Positions 25,817 to 32,778 of a stretch of DNA of 64,000 nt are shown here, piece by piece. Origin of the DNA: Hyphomicrobium_B sp001006785 (GTDB lineage: Bacteria; Pseudomonadota; Alphaproteobacteria; Rhizobiales; Hyphomicrobiaceae). The first letter of the stretch is position 1. Each line of letters starts with the position of its first letter. Both the position numbers and the translations under genes were made by a program. The stretch is from assembly GCF_001006785.1 (NCBI RefSeq), contig NZ_CDHO01000002.1, positions 1,057,003-1,121,002 on the forward strand. Direction: 5' to 3'. The notes below the pieces were generated by a model. That model had not been told where the DNA came from. It searched no databases and saw only the letters and a list, made by a program, of their open reading frames with translations.

Positions 25817-26998
25817 TTGGTGGCAGGATTGGCAGAGACCTCAGAGCTTCTGGTGCAGTCGTCGGATTGGGTGCAGAGCATCGCAACGCCGTCGTACGTG
25901 CTCGACATGGCGGCGCTCAAGCGCAACCTCGCGCGCGCGGCTGAGATCAAGCGCGAAGCCGGTTGCAAGATTTTGCTCGCGACGAAGGCCTTCGCGCTCC
26001 CCGCAGCCTTCCCCGTGATGCGCGAAGTGCTCGACGGCACGACGGCCAGCGGCGAGTACGAAGCCCGCCTCGGCCACGAGGAATTCGGCAAGGAAGTGCA
26101 CGTCTATTCGCCGGCCTATGCACCGGGCGAAGTCGAACGTCTGACAAAGCTGGCGCAGCACATCTATTTCAACTCGCCGGAGCAGATCGAAAAAAATCTC
26201 GCGACTTTGAAAGCGCATCCGAACGTCAGCGTCGGCCTCCGCATCAATCCCGGCTACTCCAACGCCACGCTCGGCGGCGCGCTTTACGATCCGTGCGCAC
26301 CCTACTCGCGCTTCGGCGCGACGCACGAGATGCTCGACCGCGTACACTGGGAGCACGTCGGTATCCTTCACGCGCATTCGCTCTGCGAATCCGGCGACGC
26401 CGGATCGGTCGGCCTCATCGAACACGTCGCACGCGCATTTCCGGACTATATCCGCCGTGTCGATGCGGTGAACTTCGGCGGCGGCCATTTCATCAACAAG
26501 CCGGGATACGACATCCAGAAACTGATCGCGGCGATCAAGGCATTCCGGCGCGAGTTCAATGTCGAGGTCATTCTTGAGCCCGGCGCGGGTCACGTCGTCG
26601 ATGCGGGCTATCTGGTCGCGACCGTCCTCGATCTTCATCACAACGAGAAAGACATCGCGATCCTCGACGCTTCGGCGTCAACGCATATGCCGGACGTGCT
26701 CGAAGTCCCCTACACACCCTCGATCGTCGGCGCCGGTGCACCCGGCGAAAAACCGCACTCCTATATTCTCGGCGGCAAAACCTGCATGACCGGAGACATC
26801 ATCGGCGAATATTCCTTCGACCGGCCGCTGAAGCCGGGCGACCGGCTCGTCTTCACCGACATGATGCAATATTCCTTCGTCAAGAATAACACGTTCAACG
26901 GCGTGCCTTTGCCGGACCTCGCGGTCTTGAACGAAGATAACACGTGCACCGTACTCCGCGCATTCGGCTACGATGAATTCCGTCGCCGCCTCGGCTGA
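25817..26998 (+). CDS. nspC: Carboxynorspermidine decarboxylase
   Basis: A 393-residue PLP enzyme of alanine-racemase fold. Residues near 53-58 give LLATKAFALP with the PLP lysine; GGGHFINKPGYD and ILEPGAGHVVDAGYLVATV bind the phosphate; GGKTCMTGDIIGEY supplies the catalytic Cys from the partner subunit. It removes CO2 from carboxy(nor)spermidine to give spermidine or norspermidine, completing the pathway begun two genes upstream. No ATG begins the frame: TTG at 25817, GTG at 25820 or TTG at 25829 are the candidates, and no clear Shine-Dalgarno is present because the palindrome at 25801-25814 fills that place. Confidence 0.92.
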   Translation: MVAGLAETSELLVQSSDWVQSIATPSYVLDMAALKRNLARAAEIKREAGCKILLATKAFALPAAFPVMREVLDGTTASGEYEARLGHEEFGKEVHVYSPAYAPGEVERLTKLAQHIYFNSPEQIEKNLATLKAHPNVSVGLRINPGYSNATLGGALYDPCAPYSRFGATHEMLDRVHWEHVGILHAHSLCESGDAGSVGLIEHVARAFPDYIRRVDAVNFGGGHFINKPGYDIQKLIAAIKAFRREFNVEVILEPGAGHVVDAGYLVATVLDLHHNEKDIAILDASASTHMPDVLEVPYTPSIVGAGAPGEKPHSYILGGKTCMTGDIIGEYSFDRPLKPGDRLVFTDMMQYSFVKNNTFNGVPLPDLAVLNEDNTCTVLRAFGYDEFRRRLG

Positions 26999-27092
26999 GT
27001 TCGCGGGATAGCCATTCGCCGGACGATTAGTTATTGTCGCCTTGATCGTCCGGCGAACCCAATCCGAAGCAATTGCCGGCGCCGGGGCGCAC

Positions 27093-29750
27093 ATGAAATC
27101 AGAACATCCTAAGCCAGTTCTTCTCGCTGATTACCGCGCGCCCGAATACCTGATCGATACCGTCAACCTCGACATCGCGCTCGATCCGACAAAAACGCGC
27201 GTCGTCTCGAAACTGTCGATCCGCCGCAATCCGCAGTCGAAAAACGCCGCTAAAGCGCCGCTGAGACTCGACGGCGAATTGCTGCATCTCGAAAGCATTT
27301 CGCTCAACGGCAAGAAGCTGCGTCGCCCCGCCTACGCGATCGACGACACCGGCCTGACGATCGCGTCGCCGCCAAAAGAGCCGTTTACGCTTGAAGTGAC
27401 GACGATCGTAAATCCCGAGAAAAACACGGCGCTCCAGGGAATCTATCTGTCGCGCGGCGTCTATTGCTCGCAATGCGAAGCGCAGGGCTTCCGCCGCATC
27501 ACCTATTTCCTCGACCGGCCGGATGTTCTCGCGCGCTACACCGTGCGCCTCGAAGCTGACATCGCAACCGCGCCAATTCTGCTCGCCAACGGCAATCCGG
27601 TCGCGCGTGGCACGCTGCCTGGCCGCAAGCGTCACTACGCCGTTTGGCACGATCCGCATCCGAAGCCGTCTTACCTGTTCGCAATCGTCGGCGGCGATCT
27701 CGCGCTGCTGGATTCGACCTTTACGACCAAGTCGGGCCGCAAGGTCGATCTCGGCATCTACGTTGAGCATGGCAAGGAAGCGCGCGCGCATTGGGCGATG
27801 GATTCTCTCAAGCGCTCGATGCGGTGGGACGAAACCCGCTTCGGCCGCGAATACGATCTCGACGTCTTCAACATCGTCGCCGTGTCCGATTTCAACATGG
27901 GCGCGATGGAGAACAAAGGCCTCAACATCTTCAACGACCGCCTGATCCTCGCGTCCGCGGAAACGGCAACGGACACGACTTACGAATCGATCGAAAGCGT
28001 CGTCGCGCACGAGTATTTTCACAACTGGACCGGCAACCGCATCACGTGCCGCGACTGGTTCCAGCTCTGTCTCAAGGAAGGTCTGACCGTCTATCGCGAT
28101 CAGGAATTTTCCGCCGAAAGCCGCAGCCGCACAGTTCAGCGCATCACCGACGTTCGCCAACTGCGCGCCCTGCAATTCCCTGAGGATCAAGGCCCGCTCT
28201 CGCATCCCGTGCGACCGGACACCTACATCGAGATCAACAATTTCTATACGGCGACCGTCTACGAAAAAGGCGCCGAAGTCGTGCGCATGATCGAGACGAT
28301 CCTCGGGCGCGAAAAATTCCGCGCCGGGATGGATCTCTATTTCGAGCGCCACGACGGACAGGCCGTCACCATCGAAGATTTCGTCGCGTGCTTCGCCGAC
28401 GTGAGCGATCTCGACTTTTCACAATTCATGCGCTGGTACACGCAAAGCGGCACGCCCGAACTTGTCTGCGATCTGACGTTCGACCGCCGCAAGAAAGCCG
28501 CCGAGCTCACTGTGCATCAGACGCTGAAGCCCTCACACGGCAAGGCCAAGAAGCAGCCGCAGTTCGTGCCGCTGGCAATCGCCCTCCTCGGCGAAAACGG
28601 CAACGAAATGGATTTCACCGTCGAAGAGGGTGAGGAAATCCGTCCAGGCGTTCTCGCCGTCACCGACCGCACGACAAAGTTTCGTTTTGGCAACGTCACC
28701 TCGCGCCCCGTTCCTTCGCTGCTCAGGAATTTCTCGGCGCCGGTCAATGTCACGATCGCGCTCTCGGACGACGATCTCGCCTTCACGATGCATCACGACA
28801 GCGACCTCTTCAATCGCTGGCAGGCGAGCAACAAGTACGCCTCGCGGAGCATCCTGACCTTGCTCGACGCAAAACGGCCAAAGCCGCTTGTCGCCTCCAA
28901 GGCAGCAAAGTTCGCCGCAGCGCTGGAGCACGCACTTCGCAATCCTGACCTCGACGACGCCTACAAGGCCGAGCTTCTGAAACTCCCCTCCGTTTCCGAC
29001 GTATCGCGCGAGAAGGCCGCCCGCGTCGATCACGCCGCGATCTTCGAAGCGCATCGCGCCTTCAGCGGCGCGGTTGCCGAAAAGCTCGCCGACACGCTGG
29101 ACGACGTTTATGCCCGCACCTCGAACGGTCGAAAATTTTCACCCGACGCCAAAAGTGCTGGACGGCGTGCACTGAGGAACGCAGCACTGTCGCTGATGAC
29201 GATGCGCGGAACGGACGAAGATTACGCTCGCCTCGAAACGCACTATCGCAAATCCTCGAACATGACGGACGCGGCGCACGCTCTGGTCCTCATCGCCGGG
29301 GTGGACGCGCCGGCGCGCGAGAGCGTCATTCAGCACTTCTTCGAGCGCTGGAAAGACGATCATCTCGTGATCGACACGTGGTTCTCAGCGCAGGCGCAGT
29401 CGCCCCGCGCCGAAACACTGGATGACGTCAAAGCCCTTTGCGCGCATCCCCTCTTCAAGATCACGACCCCGAACAAGGTCAGAGCATTGATTGGCGCATT
29501 CGCGATGGGCAATCCGTTGCAATTCAACAGGGCCGACGGCGCGGGATACGATTTCCTCGCCGAGAAAGTTTTAGCGATCGACGCCCTCAATCCGCAGGTC
29601 GCATCGCGCATGCTCGGGGCATTCCGAAGCTACCGCTCGCTCGAGCCGAAACGCAAAAACCGGGCAAAAGCCGCCTTGAAGCGAGTTGCAGACGCCACGC
29701 ACCTCTCGCGTGACTGCCGCGAGATCGTCTCCCGCATGCTTGAGGACTAA
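27093..29750 (+). CDS. pepN: Aminopeptidase N (M1 family)
   Basis: I start at the ATG at 27093 (MKSEHPKPVLLADYRAP); the frame is open 17 codons earlier. The 885-residue enzyme has GAMENKGLNIF near residue 270, the zinc motif HEYFHNWTGNR near 306 and the third ligand Glu in LKEGLTVYRDQEF near 329. The C-terminal half is the helical bowl domain of the E. coli PepN type. It removes N-terminal amino acids from peptides in the cytoplasm. It is monocistronic, about 95 bp after nspC, and is followed at once by a terminator hairpin. Confidence 0.95.
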   Translation: MKSEHPKPVLLADYRAPEYLIDTVNLDIALDPTKTRVVSKLSIRRNPQSKNAAKAPLRLDGELLHLESISLNGKKLRRPAYAIDDTGLTIASPPKEPFTLEVTTIVNPEKNTALQGIYLSRGVYCSQCEAQGFRRITYFLDRPDVLARYTVRLEADIATAPILLANGNPVARGTLPGRKRHYAVWHDPHPKPSYLFAIVGGDLALLDSTFTTKSGRKVDLGIYVEHGKEARAHWAMDSLKRSMRWDETRFGREYDLDVFNIVAVSDFNMGAMENKGLNIFNDRLILASAETATDTTYESIESVVAHEYFHNWTGNRITCRDWFQLCLKEGLTVYRDQEFSAESRSRTVQRITDVRQLRALQFPEDQGPLSHPVRPDTYIEINNFYTATVYEKGAEVVRMIETILGREKFRAGMDLYFERHDGQAVTIEDFVACFADVSDLDFSQFMRWYTQSGTPELVCDLTFDRRKKAAELTVHQTLKPSHGKAKKQPQFVPLAIALLGENGNEMDFTVEEGEEIRPGVLAVTDRTTKFRFGNVTSRPVPSLLRNFSAPVNVTIALSDDDLAFTMHHDSDLFNRWQASNKYASRSILTLLDAKRPKPLVASKAAKFAAALEHALRNPDLDDAYKAELLKLPSVSDVSREKAARVDHAAIFEAHRAFSGAVAEKLADTLDDVYARTSNGRKFSPDAKSAGRRALRNAALSLMTMRGTDEDYARLETHYRKSSNMTDAAHALVLIAGVDAPARESVIQHFFERWKDDHLVIDTWFSAQAQSPRAETLDDVKALCAHPLFKITTPNKVRALIGAFAMGNPLQFNRADGAGYDFLAEKVLAIDALNPQVASRMLGAFRSYRSLEPKRKNRAKAALKRVADATHLSRDCREIVSRMLED

Positions 29751-29755
29751 CTCGC

Positions 29756-29782
29756 GACGCCAAACATGGCGTCATGATTTTG
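29756..29782 (+). terminator. Terminator of pepN
   Basis: A perfect 7-bp stem GACGCCA/TGGCGTC with loop AACA begins 6 bp after the pepN stop and is followed by ATGATTTT, a weak T-run. Confidence 0.5.
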
Positions 29783-29938
29783 CTCAATGCCACGCTTTCG
29801 AGATTTGATTCTCTGCCGATTTTTTCTCCCTCGACAGGTGAGTCGCAAATCGGTGATTGTCGAATCAATGGCACGCGGGACCGATTCGGTTCCGGCCAGG
29901 ATTGGGGCACTTACAAAATTCGGCAGGGGAATTGGAAG

Positions 29939-30961
29939 ATGGCGCGGACTTGGTCCGTTCCTCAACGGGGGAACTTTGCCAGCTTGACCGCAGACCGGAC
30001 GCGCGCGCACGCGCTGCCCCGGGCCCTGCTACAGGCAAGCCGCCGCGATATCCGGCGCACCCCGCTGCTGATGGTATCCGCTCTGCTGACGGCGATCGGC
30101 ATTGCTGTCCTGAACATTGATTCGCAATCGCTGGGAACAATACTGCTCGTAGCTGGCGCGGGGCTGGCGGGTGCACTCATCCTGTGCTCCGGAGAGACGT
30201 CGGACGCCTCGACGGGCCAGATCAAAGCCGCCCACAAACCCGAAGCTGCCCGATTCACCGAACTCCTTGCCGAGCCTCAGTCAAATGCAGGCCTCGACCG
30301 CGCTGCCTGGGCGAAACTGACCGCTCACATGAGCCACGAACTTCGCACCCCCTTGAATGCGGTTCTCGGCTTTTCCGAACTGATGTCGAAGGAAGTCTTC
30401 GGCCCCCTCGGATCGAGCGCCTACGGCGACTATGCTCGCGACATCCATGCCAGCGGCCGCGTACTGTTGAAATCGGCGGAAGACGCCCTAGCCATTACGG
30501 CCCTGCTGACGGCCCCCTCTCGCAAGGGAACGCCGCAGTCCTGCCAGCTCAAATTCATCGTCGATGAGGCCTGCGCGTTTGCCGCCTGCGATCTCGAAGC
30601 TCGCGCCATCACGATCGATTGTGATGTCGATGCCGACCTCGCTGTCATCGGCGACGCTCAGGCTGTTCGGCAGATGCTAATTAACCTTTTGGCTCAAGCG
30701 TCGCGCAATGCCTGCTCGGGCGCGGTCGTCCGCATCGATGTGCGAACCTCGAACGACACCGCCGAACTCTCAATCAAATTGTCTGGTCAGGAATGCACCA
30801 GCGCCGCAATCGACGACGACTTCCCCATGATCCTCGCACGGACGCTGTGCGAGCTCTCGAATGCCGAGCTTCGGATCAGCAACACACCTGAAGGTGTTCG
30901 CTCTTGGTCCGTGCAATTCATTGCAGCGACCCAGAATGACCTGTTCTCGGGACGCGCCTGA
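29939..30961 (+). CDS. Histidine-kinase-like protein with degenerate ATPase domain
   Basis: The ATG at 29939 has AGGGGA 8 bp upstream and is preferred over 29774. The 340-residue protein has two hydrophobic segments near 40-80, then a clear dimerisation/phosphoacceptor box HMSHELRTPLNAVLGFSELM (His about 133). The following HATPase region keeps a weak N-box (MLINLLAQASRNA), but I cannot find the DxGxG and GxG motifs needed for ATP. It may therefore act as a scaffold or phosphotransfer protein, similar in idea to the ChpT class, rather than as an active kinase. No response regulator is adjacent. It converges on the metal-sensor gene at 31010. Confidence 0.7.
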   Translation: MARTWSVPQRGNFASLTADRTRAHALPRALLQASRRDIRRTPLLMVSALLTAIGIAVLNIDSQSLGTILLVAGAGLAGALILCSGETSDASTGQIKAAHKPEAARFTELLAEPQSNAGLDRAAWAKLTAHMSHELRTPLNAVLGFSELMSKEVFGPLGSSAYGDYARDIHASGRVLLKSAEDALAITALLTAPSRKGTPQSCQLKFIVDEACAFAACDLEARAITIDCDVDADLAVIGDAQAVRQMLINLLAQASRNACSGAVVRIDVRTSNDTAELSIKLSGQECTSAAIDDDFPMILARTLCELSNAELRISNTPEGVRSWSVQFIAATQNDLFSGRA

Positions 30962-31009
30962 ACCGCAGGCAAGCTCTTCGAGACGGCGGCCGCTTTTAAG
31001 TGTGCGGTT

Positions 31010-31528
31010 TCAGTCAGATTTTATGTCGCCATCGGCCTTGTGAGGTTCGATATCGCCGCGCCTGAGAAAGTTGGGCTTGCGCTTATCGCGCCATGCCTGC
31101 AGGAGCTTGCGTTCTTCGGGCGTGACGCTCTCGGCAATCTCTGCGAACGAGTTGTTTAGGCCGGCTCTGAATTGACCTTCAGTCTCCCTGAGCTTCGCCA
31201 ACGCAGTCTTCAGCTTTTCCTTGTCGAAGGGCTCGCTGGTCAGCATGGCATTGACATCAAGCCAGGCGCTGCGAACCGCTTCGCGCTCGTCCTTGAGTGA
31301 GGCGCGAGCTTCCAGAACCTGCTTACGGAAAGCGTCCTGGTGCTCCGGCGGCAACTGCCGCGCAAAAGCCAGCAGGCCGAATTCGCCGCGCGCGTGACGC
31401 TTGTTGAAATGCCAGGCCGCCGCAGCCATTCCACCAATGAAAAGCAGATTCAGCGCCAGCGAGACAATCAGCGCGGGATAGAGCAGACGCGAACGTCTGG
31501 AAGCACTCGGATTTCCGTCGACCGTCAC
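31010..31528 (-). CDS. Periplasmic heavy-metal-sensor (CnrX/CpxP-like) protein
   Basis: The 172-residue protein has one N-terminal membrane anchor (YPALIVSLALNLLFIGGMAA). It is followed by a helical periplasmic domain with FARQLPPEHQDAFRKQV and SVTPEERKLLQAWRDKR, the LTxxQ-like helical pattern of the heavy-metal-sensor domain. It overlaps the preceding gene by 4 bp (ATGA) and ends a three-gene unit with an ECF sigma factor. By analogy with CnrX it may sense metal or envelope stress and free the sigma factor. The ligands are not evident here, so the metal role is inference. Confidence 0.75.
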   Translation of the reverse strand: MTVDGNPSASRRSRLLYPALIVSLALNLLFIGGMAAAAWHFNKRHARGEFGLLAFARQLPPEHQDAFRKQVLEARASLKDEREAVRSAWLDVNAMLTSEPFDKEKLKTALAKLRETEGQFRAGLNNSFAEIAESVTPEERKLLQAWRDKRKPNFLRRGDIEPHKADGDIKSD

Positions 31529-32001
31529 AGCATATCCTCGTCGAGCAAGAACTCTGCATCATCGGTTTGGGCGACCTGACGTGACGCGTACGCTGAATTC
31601 GTCCCAAGAAGGGAACTGACGACGCTCGACTGTCCCGCCAGAACTCCAAGAACAAGTGACGCCGCCAGCGCCGTCACGGCCCAACCCTGACGATGGTGCG
31701 GAACCGGCCGCGGCGTCGACGCCTGAGGCTGGGTGACGACAAGGCGCGGCTGATGCGCCGCAGCCGAAGCAATCCGCTCCTTGAGACCGTCGAGACGCGA
31801 GGCATCATACTGCGGCGCGCGATCCAGGAGCGTGTCGAAAAGCTCCGCATCGCGAAGCATCTTTCGTGCCTCGCTGCTGTCGGCGATCAGGGCCGACAAT
31901 TCGTGCCGGAGAGGCGCAGGCCAACGCGTGCGATCAGCGCCGTACGTGTCGAGCGCCGCCTCCAGTCCATCAAGCCCTGCAGGCTTCAGGTTCCGTGTCA
32001 T
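31525..32001 (-). CDS. Putative anti-sigma membrane protein
   Basis: A 158-residue protein with a cytoplasmic N-terminal part (about 100 residues), one membrane helix (WAVTALAASLVLGVLAG, about 107-123) and a short C-terminal tail. It has no recognised zinc-binding anti-sigma motif (HxxxCxxC absent). Its position directly after the ECF sigma gene (21-bp gap) and 4-bp overlap with the metal-sensor-like gene make an anti-sigma role likely, comparable to CnrY. Confidence 0.6.
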   Translation of the reverse strand: MTRNLKPAGLDGLEAALDTYGADRTRWPAPLRHELSALIADSSEARKMLRDAELFDTLLDRAPQYDASRLDGLKERIASAAAHQPRLVVTQPQASTPRPVPHHRQGWAVTALAASLVLGVLAGQSSVVSSLLGTNSAYASRQVAQTDDAEFLLDEDML

Positions 32002-32022
32002 TGTCTCACCGTCTCCCGCATA

Positions 32023-32655
32023 TCAGGGCTCGCTGTCATTGCGCAGCGATTCCCAATCCGATTTCAAATCCGCCTTCAATTGCCTGCGTGCCCGGCTCAG
32101 CAGCGACTCCACCGCCTCATCCGAAACGCCGAGGATATTTCCAATCTCGATCTGGCTGAGCCCTTCGAAGTGAAAGAGCGTCAGCGCCAGACGTTGCCGC
32201 TCGGGAAGCTTCTGCATGGCGTCGCCGACGCGATGCTGAACGTCCTGACTTTCGAGAGCGGCCAATTGCTTGGCCGGCTCCGGCACCTCCGGCAATTCAT
32301 CCACCACCTTCACGCGCCCCTGCCCGCGAACGCGGTCGAGGCACAAATTCGAAACGACACGGCGCAGCCACGGCCTAATTCCTGCCGGCCCGATCTCCAA
32401 CGTCGCGCCCGAACGCCAAAGCCGCAAGAACGCCTCCTGCGCAACATCTTCGGCTTCGGCATCGTCGCGAAGCATCCGCCGTGCCACCGACACCATCGTT
32501 CCGAGGTGCCTTTCCATCAGCACACCGAACGCTTGGCTGTCGCCCTGACCGGCCCCGGCGACAAGGACAGCCTCGTCGTTTCGGGTTTCGCCCGCAGGTC
32601 GCGGACGGGCTGGGCTGCCGTCGGTCTTGATCGCCGCCACGTATCCCCTCGACAT
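32023..32655 (-). CDS. ECF-type RNA polymerase sigma factor
   Basis: A 210-residue sigma-70-family protein. Region 2 is seen in FGVLMERHLGTMVSVARRML and AEAEDVAQEAFLRLWR, region 4 in LPERQRLALTLFHFEGLSQI plus LGVSDEAVESLLSRARRQLK. It is the first gene of a three-gene unit with a putative anti-sigma factor and a CnrX-like sensor. The regulon is unknown. Confidence 0.9.
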   Translation of the reverse strand: MSRGYVAAIKTDGSPARPRPAGETRNDEAVLVAGAGQGDSQAFGVLMERHLGTMVSVARRMLRDDAEAEDVAQEAFLRLWRSGATLEIGPAGIRPWLRRVVSNLCLDRVRGQGRVKVVDELPEVPEPAKQLAALESQDVQHRVGDAMQKLPERQRLALTLFHFEGLSQIEIGNILGVSDEAVESLLSRARRQLKADLKSDWESLRNDSEP

Positions 32656-32778
32656 GCTTTTCGCTGCCTACCTGGCTTTCGACTGCCGCTCGGCGCACAA
32701 GGTTAAGGTTCGGCGCCAGTTTGCATCATTCGATGATAGGAACGCCATAGGCGGCACGATCCGTCGCTGCCGCGGCGG

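Noticed and set aside
27099..28352. 417-codon minus-strand ORF antisense to pepN
   Set aside because: Shadow of a gene with intact GAMEN and HEYFH motifs.
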